Assembly: GCA_012514775.1 (NCBI GenBank)
Contig: JAAYZQ010000054.1
Span: forward strand, 1 to 36,104
Reading direction: 5' to 3'
Source of the DNA: Anaerolineaceae bacterium
GTDB taxonomy: Bacteria; Chloroflexota; Anaerolineae; JAAYZQ01
DNA: 36,104 nucleotides
Shown: piece after piece, positions 1 to 7,619 of the stretch
Position numbering within the stretch: position 1 is the first letter of the stretch
Layout: each line of letters starts with the position of its first letter
Program-made: the position numbers and the translations under genes
Notes under the pieces: generated by a model
What the model saw: the letters and a program-made list of their open reading frames with translations, nothing else
The model's database searches: none
What the model was told of the DNA's origin: nothing

Positions 1-592
1 GCGTCGGCATGGTGAGCACGATGGACATCAAACCCGGCACCATGCTCAGCAGCGACTCCAGCCCGGCATTGTACCAGGCACGGGTGCGAATCTCCACCGG
101 CTGCAGGTCGACCCCCGCGCCCTGGCTCCCCGCGGCGAGGACAAAGGCACTCGACCGGGCGGCCAGGAAGTTGACCACCTCCCGGCCGACCAGGGGATCG
201 GCGCCGTCGACGACGGCCTGCACCGGCGCGGGCCGGCCCCGGTTGATGGCCTCGCCAAAGCCCGGGGGAATGACCAGCACGGCGTTGGCGCTGCCGTCCA
301 CCAGGAGCTCCTCGGCGAACTCGTAGCTGTCCACGCTATAGGTCAGGACCACCTCCCGGCTGCTGGACAGGCTCTCCAGGTAGCGGCGCGACAGGGGGCT
401 GCGGTCCATGTCCATGACGGCCAGATCGAGGCGCGTGACCTCGAAGGAAAAGATATAGGCCAGCAGGAAGAGCAGAAACGCGGGCGAGATGGTCACCAGG
501 AACAGGTTGCGCAGATCGCGGATGATGTGCAGCAGCTCTTTGCGCCCGATGGCCAGCAGGCGGTGGAGCGAAAACCACCGGGCGGGTGTCAT
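1..592 (-). CDS. ABC-2 type transporter permease, N-terminal part (runs off left edge)
   Basis: The first 197 codons of an ABC-2 family membrane permease lie here; the gene continues beyond position 1. ATG is at 592-590, 5 bases after the stop of the pentapeptide gene, so expression is probably coupled. Residues 1-27 form a basic cytoplasmic start (GRKELLHIIRD), 30-50 a hydrophobic membrane segment, and about 56-185 a large extracytoplasmic domain. A second hydrophobic stretch begins near 182. The WYNAGLES segment (173-180) followed by a PGL motif resembles the YbhS/YhhJ type of drug or lipid exporter. No ATPase is visible in the window; it would have to lie further left or elsewhere. Substrate unknown. 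The family call is firm, the subtype is inference. Confidence 0.8.
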   Translation of the reverse strand, partial: MTPARWFSLHRLLAIGRKELLHIIRDLRNLFLVTISPAFLLFLLAYIFSFEVTRLDLAVMDMDRSPLSRRYLESLSSSREVVLTYSVDSYEFAEELLVDGSANAVLVIPPGFGEAINRGRPAPVQAVVDGADPLVGREVVNFLAARSSAFVLAAGSQGAGVDLQPVEIRTRAWYNAGLESLLSMVPGLMSIVLTMPT

Positions 593-597
593 GGCCG

Positions 598-978
598 TCA
601 GTGCCGGCTCTCCAGGCCGTCGGGCAGGATGGCCCCTCGCCGGGAAGCTGCCTGGGTGAGCTTGGCCTCGGTGACGGCCGCGCCGAGGAGGTTGGCGCCA
701 TCGAGGAGAGCTCCTTCCATGCGGGTCCAACGCAGGAACGCCCCCCGGAGGTCGGCCTCACGCAGATCCGCGCCCGACAGGTCGGCCATGGTCAGGTCGG
801 CCGTCTCCAGGCTGGCGCCGCGAAGGCCGGCAGCCCGCAGGTTGGCCCCCTGCAGGTCGCTGCCGCTCAGGTTGATGCCCGACAGGTCCACCTCGCTCAG
901 GTCGGCCCGGGCCAGGGTCACCCACCGAAAGTCCCTCTCGCCGGCCTGGTAGCGGCCGATCAGCTCCGATTCGTCCAC
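598..978 (-). CDS. Pentapeptide-repeat protein
   Basis: A 126-aa protein made almost wholly of pentapeptide repeats, A(D/N)LxX, from about residue 22 to 116 (ADLSE, DLSGI, DLQGA, DLTMA, DLREA and so on). Such repeats fold as a right-handed quadrilateral beta helix. There is no signal peptide or membrane segment, so it is probably cytosolic. The start is GTG at 978, with GAGG six bases upstream and 7 bases after the GH57 stop. It sits between a GH57 enzyme gene and an ABC-2 permease gene with near-zero spacing, so the three are probably one transcript. Family members do not share one function; some mimic DNA and protect gyrase, but nothing here shows that. Confidence 0.85.
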   Translation of the reverse strand: MDESELIGRYQAGERDFRWVTLARADLSEVDLSGINLSGSDLQGANLRAAGLRGASLETADLTMADLSGADLREADLRGAFLRWTRMEGALLDGANLLGAAVTEAKLTQAASRRGAILPDGLESRH

Positions 979-985
979 GGCGACC

Positions 986-3199
986 TCAGGCCATCGTCTT
1001 CAGGGGAAAGCTCAAGGTGTCGGCGGTGGGCAGCGCCTCGACCAGCACGTCGTCGCGGGCCAGCGTCACCAGGAGGCCGGCCGTGCTGCCCAGCTCCAAC
1101 CCCAGCCCCTTGAGCGAGGCGGCGATCTCGACCGTCCGCTCGCCCGCCGCCACGCTGGTCACCGTGGCCGCCGGGCGCCACACCTCCTGGCCGTCGGCCC
1201 GGTGCAGGGTGGCGTCGTGGTGCCCCGGCTGGACCAGGATCTCCCAGGTCCAGCCCGTGTCGCCCGGGGTCAGGAAGGGATTGGTGTCGGCCAGGCGGAC
1301 GCGACGGTTCGTCCTCTCCCGGCCGGGCACGGCCAGGTAAAAGGCCACCTGGTAGGGAGCCAGGGGCTCGTTGAGCTCCAGCCGCAAGAAGAGGCTGGCG
1401 GGATTGTAGCCGTAGTAGAGCCGGCGGATGGCCGTGTGCCCGCGCTGCATGGCGCCCGCGGAGGGGGCAGGGTCCAGCCAGCCGGCGCCCGTCCACTCCA
1501 GGGAGATCTCCGGCCGGGCGGCCAGGTGCGGCGTGATGTAGGCGGCGGGCGGCCGGGAATGGGTCGGGATGCCCAGGGCAGGGATGGGCCTCTCCAGCCA
1601 GGCGGGCACGGGCAGGCCGACGGTCGTGTGGACGGCGGCCAGGTGGTCGCGAAAGGCCTGGTCAAAGAGCCGCTCCTGGTCCGAGGCGTTGCGGCTGTAG
1701 TACCACCAGAACCAGTCGCTGCCCTCGGCGACATAGATGGAGCGCCACGCCTTTTCCAGCGTCTCGTAGTCCAGGAGGGGATATTCCCGCTGCCACGAGG
1801 TGAGCCGGTCGCGGGTGCGGGCCAGGTACTCCCAGGCCGTGTTCTGCTGCGGCTCGCCGATCCAGGTCTCCAGGTTGTGGTTGATCCAAGAGCCGGTGTG
1901 CAGGCTCGGGATCTCGATCCGGGCCTCGTGCTCGGCCAGGTATTCGGCGACGGTCACGGCTTTGAGCGCCGGGTCCTTTTCCAGGAGCTCGTAAAAGCTG
2001 TGCAGGAACAGATCTCCGTTGTGCTCGTACTCTTCCCAGCAGTTCTCGCCGTCGAGGATGATGCAGGCCAGGTACGGCCGGCCGGGATCGGCCAGGTTTT
2101 CGCGGATGCGCTGCAGGCGGTGCACCAGGTCGCCCGCGGCGTCCTGACCCCGCCACTCGCGGTAGACAAAGCCGATGCGATCCGACAGCAGGCGGTCGCG
2201 AAAGACCACCGCCGGCGGATGGTCGCCCACCTGGGTGCGATAGGGCTGGTAGAGCATCTGCGGGTTCGTCACGTGGCCGTAGCCGTCGCGCTGCACCCAA
2301 TGGCCCAACGACAGGGAGAGGACCGCCTCGTCGGAGGCGAACCAGGTGAGGCCCTCGGCCGCCAGGCGAAACACGATCTCGGGGCAGACGGCGCCCTCCG
2401 AGGGCCACAGGCCGCGCGGCCGGGAGCCGAACCTGGCCTGGTGGGCCTCGATGGCCAGTCGAATCTGCTCGCCGGCATCCTCCGGGTGGGCAAAGGGGAT
2501 GCCGGGCAGGGCCAGGCCCGGGCTCGCGCGCCGGGCGTAACGGTTGTCCATGAGCAGGGGCAGGATGGGATGGTAGTAGGGCGAGACCGACAGCTCCAAC
2601 TGGCCCGCGGCCTGGAGCTCCGCATAGAGGGGAAGGACCCGGGAAGTGATCTCGCGCTGCTTCTCCAGGACGGCCGCCACCTCGCCCTTGTCAAAGTGCT
2701 GACCCTTGGCCACCATCTCGCGCAGCAGGGGGTCCTGTTCCAGCCAGTTGGGGTCGATCCAGGCCAGGTTGAACCACATCAACAGGTCGCGGTAATAGTC
2801 CTCGGCAAAGAGCAGCGCTTCGTCGCGGGCGTTCTGGCGGAGCTGGAGCAACTGCCAGTAGCGGGGGTAGCGGCGGATGATATTGTTCCAGTGGATGCTA
2901 AAGCAGTTGGCCAGAAGGTAGGCCTTTTCCTCCGCGTCCCAGGAATCTTGCAGCGCCAGGTTCTGGATGCGATCCGTGGCCCGGCCGGAGACGTAATCTT
3001 CCAACTGCTCCACCAGGGAAGGGGCGAGGTTAAACGTAACGTGCACGCCCGGGTGCGCCGCCAGCACCTCGGCCATGTGCAGATAATCCTTGGCGGCGTG
3101 CAATCGCACCCAGGGCAGGATGTACTCGCCGGAGCGGCTGTCTTTGTAATAGGGTTGGTGCATGTGCCAGACGACGGCCACGTAAAGCGGGTGGGTCAA
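986..3199 (-). CDS. Glycoside hydrolase family 57 (alpha-amylase/amylopullulanase-like)
   Basis: A 737-aa cytosolic GH57 enzyme, a retaining alpha-glucan hydrolase or transferase family. Visible conserved regions are HQP (14-16), the ELSVSPYYHPILPLL segment (about 202-216), WPSEGAV with likely nucleophile E268, LDGEN with likely acid/base D383, and GSWINHN (436-442). The catalytic domain covers about 1-480. The C-terminal 200 residues look like the beta-rich domain of larger GH57 enzymes. There is no signal peptide, which favours turnover of intracellular glycogen or maltodextrin. Start choice: GAGGAG lies 5 bases before TTG at 3199-3197; a GTG at 3205 is also in frame but would touch the ribosome site. 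The rpsT terminator lies just upstream, so the gene needs readthrough or its own promoter, and I saw no clear one. Exact specificity cannot be read. Confidence 0.9.
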   Translation of the reverse strand: MTHPLYVAVVWHMHQPYYKDSRSGEYILPWVRLHAAKDYLHMAEVLAAHPGVHVTFNLAPSLVEQLEDYVSGRATDRIQNLALQDSWDAEEKAYLLANCFSIHWNNIIRRYPRYWQLLQLRQNARDEALLFAEDYYRDLLMWFNLAWIDPNWLEQDPLLREMVAKGQHFDKGEVAAVLEKQREITSRVLPLYAELQAAGQLELSVSPYYHPILPLLMDNRYARRASPGLALPGIPFAHPEDAGEQIRLAIEAHQARFGSRPRGLWPSEGAVCPEIVFRLAAEGLTWFASDEAVLSLSLGHWVQRDGYGHVTNPQMLYQPYRTQVGDHPPAVVFRDRLLSDRIGFVYREWRGQDAAGDLVHRLQRIRENLADPGRPYLACIILDGENCWEEYEHNGDLFLHSFYELLEKDPALKAVTVAEYLAEHEARIEIPSLHTGSWINHNLETWIGEPQQNTAWEYLARTRDRLTSWQREYPLLDYETLEKAWRSIYVAEGSDWFWWYYSRNASDQERLFDQAFRDHLAAVHTTVGLPVPAWLERPIPALGIPTHSRPPAAYITPHLAARPEISLEWTGAGWLDPAPSAGAMQRGHTAIRRLYYGYNPASLFLRLELNEPLAPYQVAFYLAVPGRERTNRRVRLADTNPFLTPGDTGWTWEILVQPGHHDATLHRADGQEVWRPAATVTSVAAGERTVEIAASLKGLGLELGSTAGLLVTLARDDVLVEALPTADTLSFPLKTMA

Positions 3200-3219
3200 G
3201 GACACTCCTCAAAGAACCC

Positions 3220-3263
3220 AAAAAACCCGTTTCTCGGGCAACCAGTGGTCACCGAAAACGGGT
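3220..3263 (-). terminator. Rho-independent terminator after rpsT
   Basis: On the minus strand an 8-bp perfect stem (ACCCGTTT with AAACGGGT) is extended by further imperfect pairing (CGG/CCG and ACC/GGT). It is followed directly by six T residues (3225-3220). It lies 45 bases after the rpsT stop and about 20 bases before the GH57 start, separating the two genes. Confidence 0.8.
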
Positions 3264-3307
3264 CTGGGCAGATGCTGCCGGCACCAGCGGGGCGCCGGCA
3301 GGAAGGC

Positions 3308-3583
3308 TCAAGCGCTAGCTTGTTTGGCCTGGTTCAACTGCTTCATCAAGCGCGACTTGCGGCGCGCTGCGTTATTCGGGTGAATGACGCCCTTTTGCGC
3401 TGCAACGTCGAGGGCACTGGCTGCCTCGCGAACCATCGCTTCGGCTTCGTCGAACTTGCCGGCGGCGATCAGAACGCGCGTCTTTTTCACATAGGTCCTC
3501 GCTCGCGAGCGATGGACCTGGTTGATCTTGCGCCGGCGCTCCGAGCTTCGGACGCGCTTGATGGCGGATTTCGTGTTGGCCAA
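3308..3583 (-). CDS. rpsT: 30S ribosomal protein S20
   Basis: A 91-aa, highly basic S20 protein, usual length for the family. It begins MANTKSAIKRVRSSERRRK and carries the typical KGVIHPNNAARRKSRL block (64-79). S20 binds 16S rRNA early in 30S assembly. The start is TTG at 3583-3581, the only start giving the canonical N terminus, with GGGAG 10 bases upstream. A non-ATG start is common for rpsT in other bacteria, where it matters for feedback control. It is a single-gene unit with its own promoter (3621-3649) and terminator (3220-3263). Confidence 0.97.
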   Translation of the reverse strand: MANTKSAIKRVRSSERRRKINQVHRSRARTYVKKTRVLIAAGKFDEAEAMVREAASALDVAAQKGVIHPNNAARRKSRLMKQLNQAKQASA

Positions 3584-3620
3584 GGCTATAAAACTCCCTT
3601 CAAGTACGAGTGCGGGCGAC

Positions 3621-3649
3621 ATTATAGCGCAGGCAGGGGTAAAAGTCAA
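3621..3649 (-). promoter_or_regulatory. Sigma-70 promoter of rpsT
   Basis: Minus strand: TTGACT (3649-3644), 17-bp spacer, TATAAT (3626-3621). Transcription would start near 3614, giving a leader of about 30 bases before the TTG start. A strong promoter fits a ribosomal protein gene. Confidence 0.85.
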
Positions 3650-3698
3650 ACGCCGGGGTGACGTTGGAAGATAGCCGCAGGGGGGGAATTGGCGTTGC

Positions 3699-3727
3699 TT
3701 GACAGATCTCGGAGGGCTGCATATAAT
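3699..3727 (+). promoter_or_regulatory. Perfect-consensus sigma-70 promoter
   Basis: TTGACA (3699-3704), 17-bp spacer, TATAAT (3722-3727): both hexamers match consensus exactly. It points at the hydrolase gene at 3869. The predicted start near 3734 leaves a 135-base GC-rich leader with several possible hairpins (for example GCCGCCGG/CCGGC around 3745-3770 and CCGGGCC/GGTCC around 3788-3812). No known riboswitch was recognised in it. Confidence 0.85.
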
Positions 3728-3868
3728 GAATGCAGAGGCTGCTGCGCCGCCGGTAGCGCCGGCCGCGAGAGTCCAGCCTGTCCCACGTCCGGGCCGGGGT
3801 CCACTCCCGGTCCTGTTCCAGGCCGGCGGCAGTCCGCCTGCCCGGTGAGCGACCCATAGGAGGAAGCA

Positions 3869-5719
3869 GTGGCCGGAGAGCGCAGCAGGGAAAGTGAAGC
3901 GTTCGCGTTTGGCAGCTACGAGGGCGAGGGGCCGCGCTACAGGGGCACCACGTCCTACTCCGAATACATCCCCATGCGAGACGGGGTGCGCCTGGCCGCG
4001 GACGTCACCCTGCCTCGAAACCTGCCGGCCGGGGCCAGGATCCCGGCATTGCTGTCGCTGACGCGCTACTGGCGGGCCATCGAGCTGCGGGTACCCTTCA
4101 GGTGGTTTCTGAAACCCACGGCCCTCGATCCCGACTTTCGCGACCTGATCCCGTTCTTTACCTCGCGAGGCTATGCCATGGTGAGCGTCGACGTGCGGGG
4201 CACGGGCGCTTCCTTTGGCACGTGGGCCTATCCCTGGGCGCCCGATTCGGTGGAGGATACCCGCGAGGTCCTGGACTGGATCGTGGCGCAGCCCTGGTCC
4301 GACGGCCGGGTGGGCAGCCACGGCATCTCGTACCTGGGCACGACCGCCGAGCTGGCGGCCGTCGTCGGCCATCCCGCCCTCGTGGCGGCCATGCCCATGT
4401 TCAACCATCCCGACCCCTACACCGACATTGCGTTTCCCGGGGGCATCCTCAACCGGCGCTTTATCGAGGCCTGGGGGCGCATGGACGAGACGCTGGACCG
4501 CAATGAGGTGCCGGCCGAGTTCGGATTCCTGGGCCGCCTCGTCGCCCGAGGGGTTGCGCCGGTGGGTGGCGCGGCCGGGCGCGACGTGTTGGCTGCCGCC
4601 GTGCAGGAGCACCGCGCCAACGGCAGCGTCGGGGCCATGGTCCAGGAGATCGAATGCCGCGACGACGTCCCGCCGGGCAGTGACGTCTCCCTCGATTCCG
4701 TCGCCGTGCACCGCTACCAAGAGGCGCTGGCCGCGTCGCAGGCCGTTGTGTGCGGCTGGGGGAGCTGGATGGACGCCGGGACTGCGGACGCGGCCATCCG
4801 GCGCTTCTTGACGTTCGACAACGCGCGCTGTGCCGTCGTCGGCGCCTGGGACCACGGCGGCCGCTTTAACGCCAGCCCCTTCCGCACCTCCGACAAGCCG
4901 CCCAACCCCCCGCTGCGCGGGCAATGGGCCGAGATGCTGCGCTTCTTTGACGCCTACCTGAAGGACGAGGACAACGACGCCCGCGGCGAGAAGGCCCTGT
5001 ATTACTATACCATGGGCGAAGAACGCTGGAAAAAGACGCCGGTCTGGCCCCCGGAGGGCACGCGGTACGAGTGCTGGTACCTGGGGGAGGAGCGCGCCCT
5101 GCTGCCCCAGGTGCCCCGGGCCGAGGACGGCTCCGACTCGTACGCCGTCAACTACCGGGCCAGCAGCGGCCTGCAAAACCGCTGGTGGGAGATGTCGGCC
5201 CTGTACAGGGAATCGGTGACCTACGGCAATCGAGCAGTGGCCGGCCGGCGGCTGCTGACCTACACCAGCCCGCCCCTGAGGGACGCCGTGGAGATCAGCG
5301 GCTACCCGGTGCTCACGCTCTACCTGGCCTCGTCGGCGAGCGACGTGGCGATCTATGCCTACCTGGAAGACGTGGACGAGGAGGGCAGGGCCACCTACGT
5401 CACGGAGGGGCAACTGCGGCCCGTCCACCGGCGGATGCCGTCGGAGGCGTCGCCCTACGACGTCCAGGTTCCCTACCGCTCCTTCCGCCGGCAGGACATG
5501 GAGCCCCTGGCGCCGGGCGAAGTGATGGAGCTGGCCTTTGGCCTGCATCCCACCTCGGTCCTCATCCGGCGCGGGCACCGCCTGCGCCTGAGCATCGCCG
5601 GGCACGACGAGGGCACCTTTCCCCGCATCCCGGCGCGAGGGACGCCGGTCCTGACCGTGGAACGGAATGCGGAGCGGGCGTCGCGCCTGGAGTTGCCCAC
5701 CCGGCTGCGAGGGAGCTGA
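3869..5719 (+). CDS. CocE/NonD family alpha/beta-hydrolase (X-Pro dipeptidyl-peptidase S15-like)
   Basis: A 616-aa member of the CocE/PepX (S15) hydrolase family, which contains acyl-ester hydrolases and X-Pro dipeptidyl peptidases. The order matches the family. First comes an N-terminal alpha/beta-hydrolase fold with VDVRGTGAS (107-115). The nucleophile elbow is GISYLG with S154, followed by a helical cap insert. CGWGSWMD gives catalytic D302 and GAWDHGG gives H329. The C-terminal jelly-roll domain covers about 380-610. There is no signal peptide, so it is probably cytosolic. The start is GTG at 3869 with AGGAGG at 3860-3865; earlier in-frame starts lack a ribosome site. It has its own perfect promoter. 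Substrate cannot be told from sequence. Confidence 0.88.
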   Translation: MAGERSRESEAFAFGSYEGEGPRYRGTTSYSEYIPMRDGVRLAADVTLPRNLPAGARIPALLSLTRYWRAIELRVPFRWFLKPTALDPDFRDLIPFFTSRGYAMVSVDVRGTGASFGTWAYPWAPDSVEDTREVLDWIVAQPWSDGRVGSHGISYLGTTAELAAVVGHPALVAAMPMFNHPDPYTDIAFPGGILNRRFIEAWGRMDETLDRNEVPAEFGFLGRLVARGVAPVGGAAGRDVLAAAVQEHRANGSVGAMVQEIECRDDVPPGSDVSLDSVAVHRYQEALAASQAVVCGWGSWMDAGTADAAIRRFLTFDNARCAVVGAWDHGGRFNASPFRTSDKPPNPPLRGQWAEMLRFFDAYLKDEDNDARGEKALYYYTMGEERWKKTPVWPPEGTRYECWYLGEERALLPQVPRAEDGSDSYAVNYRASSGLQNRWWEMSALYRESVTYGNRAVAGRRLLTYTSPPLRDAVEISGYPVLTLYLASSASDVAIYAYLEDVDEEGRATYVTEGQLRPVHRRMPSEASPYDVQVPYRSFRRQDMEPLAPGEVMELAFGLHPTSVLIRRGHRLRLSIAGHDEGTFPRIPARGTPVLTVERNAERASRLELPTRLRGS

Positions 5720-5732
5720 CGGGCCGTCGCGC

Positions 5733-6116
5733 CTAGGCCGGAGCGGCCACCGCGCCTGCCGACAGCAGGTACTGGTCCACGAGGGCCAGGAGGCGGTCGG
5801 TGCTGAAGGGTTTGTGCAGGTAGGTGTTGATGGCCGGGTGCGAGGCCATGGTCTCGAAAGAAGGCGTGCCGTAAGCGGTCATGAGAATGACCGGCGTGCC
5901 CGGGTCGAGGATACGGATGGCTTCGGCGAGCTGCAAGCCGTCGATGCCCGGCAGAAGAAGGTCGACGATGGCCAGGTCGTAGGAGCGCGCCTGAAGCTTG
6001 GAAAGCGCGTCCCACGCGGCCCCCGCTGTGTCCACCCGGTGTTGCCGGGTGGTGAGAACGTTGCGCAACAGATGGCAAATCGCCGGCTCGTCGTCGACGA
6101 CGAGTATCCTACTCAA
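5733..6116 (-). CDS. Single-domain response regulator (receiver only)
   Basis: A 127-aa CheY-like receiver domain with no output domain. Residues for phosphotransfer are present: acidic pair D8-D9, phospho-acceptor D52 (IVDLLLPG), T80 (LMTAYG) and K102 (HKPF). It would receive phosphate from a histidine kinase and act by protein contact; no kinase is in this window. Start choice: AAAGGAG at 6129-6123 abuts an ATG at 6122 but stands six bases before the in-frame TTG at 6116-6114, giving the usual MSRILVVDDEP start; the ATG form would be two residues longer. The gene converges on the hydrolase gene with a 13-base gap between stops. Confidence 0.92.
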   Translation of the reverse strand: MSRILVVDDEPAICHLLRNVLTTRQHRVDTAGAAWDALSKLQARSYDLAIVDLLLPGIDGLQLAEAIRILDPGTPVILMTAYGTPSFETMASHPAINTYLHKPFSTDRLLALVDQYLLSAGAVAAPA

Positions 6117-6413
6117 GTTCATCTCCTTTGTGCTGATACCGCGAAGGCGGAGTGTGCCGCCGGCCCCATTGTAACAGGGAACCGGCCTCCACGCAAGAAT
6201 GGACCGCTGTTTTCCCCGCCGGCCTGGCAATTGCTCGCACCGGCACCCAGAGGGCCTCCGGGATCGCCGAGCGCCAACTCGGCAAGCTGCGTGTGGAGAG
6301 GATGGCCGAGCGCCCGCTCGGCGACCCCAGGCAATAGGACCGACCTTCCAACAACCCTGCTAGCGAGCGGCAGGGCTGTTGGCAAAAGGCACGACCTGTG
6401 TTATACTCGGGGC
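6117..6413. other. Intergenic region with paired hairpin repeats
   Basis: About 297 bases between the response regulator and rlmI. It holds two direct copies of an 18-base hairpin, GCCGAGCG-cc-(A/G)CTCGGC-like, at 6266-6283 and 6305-6322. A larger palindrome sits at 6349-6381 (12-bp arms with one mismatch, 9-base loop) and overlaps the -35 box of the rlmI promoter. Read on the minus strand, its left arm (TAGCAGGGTTGTTGGA) resembles the end of the palindromic element found at 10472 and 11583. No gene was seen. Confidence 0.6.
6379..6407 (+). promoter_or_regulatory. Sigma-70 promoter of rlmI, implying a leaderless mRNA
   Basis: TTGGCA (6379-6384), 17-bp spacer, TATACT (6402-6407). The ATG of rlmI begins at 6414, only 6 bases after the -10 box, so transcription should start at or next to the A of the start codon. 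No Shine-Dalgarno sequence lies upstream of that ATG inside a possible leader. The -35 box overlaps the right arm of the 6349-6381 palindrome. Confidence 0.75.
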
Positions 6414-7595
6414 ATGGATGGCCGAATCGTTCTCAAGCGAGACCGCGAGAAACCGGTGCAGCAGCGCCACCCCTGGATCTTTTCGGGGGCCATTGACCGG
6501 GTCGAAAGCGACGCGCCCAACGGCGCCCTGGTGCAGGTGGTGGACTACCAGGGCAACTACCTGGCCACCGGCTACCTGAACCGTCGCTCCCAGATCGTCG
6601 TCCGGCTGCTGACCTGGGACGTAGATGAGCAGGTGGACACCGCCTTCTGGCAGCGCCGCCTGGAGCAGGCCATCGCCGCCCGGACGCTGCCCGCCGGCAC
6701 CGACGCCTGCCGCCTGGTCTACGCCGAGGCGGACAGGCTGCCAGGCCTGGTGGTCGATCGCTACGGCGATTGGCTGGTCATGCAGTGCCTGACCGCGGGC
6801 ATGGCCAGCCGCCGCGACGAGATCGCGGGCCTGCTGGCCGAGCTGCTTTCCCCGGCCGGGATCTATGCCCGGGACGACGCCGACGTGCGCCGCCAGGAAG
6901 GGTTGGCACTGGAGACCGGTCCCCTGTGGGGCGCGGAGCCGCCCGACCTGGTGGAGATCGAGGAGCACGGGCACCGCTTCCTGGTGGACGTGAAGCGGGG
7001 CCAGAAGACGGGCTTTTACCTGGATCAGCGGGAGAACCGGCGGGCGACGGCCGCCTACTGCGAGGGCGCCAGGGTGCTGAACGCCTTCTCTTACACGGGG
7101 GCCTTTGGCGTGTATGCCGGGCGGGCGGGGGCCGCTTCGGTGATCAATGTCGATTCCTCGGCCCAGGCGCTGACCCTGGCCCAGGAGAACGTGGCCCTGA
7201 ACGGCTGCCAGCCCCAGGAGATGGTCGTGGGCGACGTTTTCCAGGTGCTGCGCCGCTACCGCGACGAGGGCCGGGAATTCGACGTCATCGTCCTGGACCC
7301 ACCAAAGTTCGCGGTCTCCCAGGCCCAACTCGTGGGCGCCACGCGGGGCTACAAGGACATCAACATGCTGGCCCTGCAACTGCTCCGGCCCGGCGGGTTC
7401 CTGGTCACCTTTTCCTGCTCGGGCCGCGTCACCGCGGACCTCTTTCAGAAGATCGTCTTTGGCGCCAGCCTGGACGCCGGCCGCGAGGCGCAGATCGTGG
7501 AGTACCTGCGCCAGGCCCCCGACCACCCGGTGCTGCTGACCTTCCCCGAGTCGGCCTACCTCAAGGGCTTCGTCTGCCGCGTCGCCGACCGGTGA
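6414..7595 (+). CDS. rlmI: 23S rRNA m5C methyltransferase RlmI-like
   Basis: A 393-aa class I SAM-dependent rRNA methyltransferase of the RlmI (YccW) family, which makes m5C1962 in E. coli 23S rRNA. An N-terminal PUA-like RNA-binding domain (about 3-75, RHPWIFSGAI) is followed by the EEHG strand, GFYLDQRENR (200-209), SAM motif I VLNAFSYTGAFG (221-232), motif IV LDPPKF (294-299) and the catalytic cysteine motif FSCSG with C335. Length is normal. The ATG at 6414 gives a full PUA domain and is likely the first base of the mRNA (see promoter 6379-6407). It converges on the V4R gene with 24 bases between the stops. Confidence 0.9.
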   Translation: MDGRIVLKRDREKPVQQRHPWIFSGAIDRVESDAPNGALVQVVDYQGNYLATGYLNRRSQIVVRLLTWDVDEQVDTAFWQRRLEQAIAARTLPAGTDACRLVYAEADRLPGLVVDRYGDWLVMQCLTAGMASRRDEIAGLLAELLSPAGIYARDDADVRRQEGLALETGPLWGAEPPDLVEIEEHGHRFLVDVKRGQKTGFYLDQRENRRATAAYCEGARVLNAFSYTGAFGVYAGRAGAASVINVDSSAQALTLAQENVALNGCQPQEMVVGDVFQVLRRYRDEGREFDVIVLDPPKFAVSQAQLVGATRGYKDINMLALQLLRPGGFLVTFSCSGRVTADLFQKIVFGASLDAGREAQIVEYLRQAPDHPVLLTFPESAYLKGFVCRVADR

Positions 7596-7619
7596 CGCCG
7601 CCGGGCGGGGGGCCGCCGC

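Noticed and set aside
1202..3661. An 819-codon open frame on the plus strand
   Set aside because: Antisense to GH57 and rpsT; rich in G, V, Q and R, as expected for a reverse frame of GC-rich coding DNA.
3855..3868. Similarity of AGGAGGAAGCAG to the SRP RNA core
   Set aside because: The flanking sequence lacks the SRP RNA stem; it is a ribosome-binding site ahead of the GTG start.
3584..5605. A long in-frame extension upstream of rpsT
   Set aside because: S20 has a fixed N terminus, and the TTG at 3583 with GGGAG gives it exactly; the extension is antisense to the hydrolase gene.
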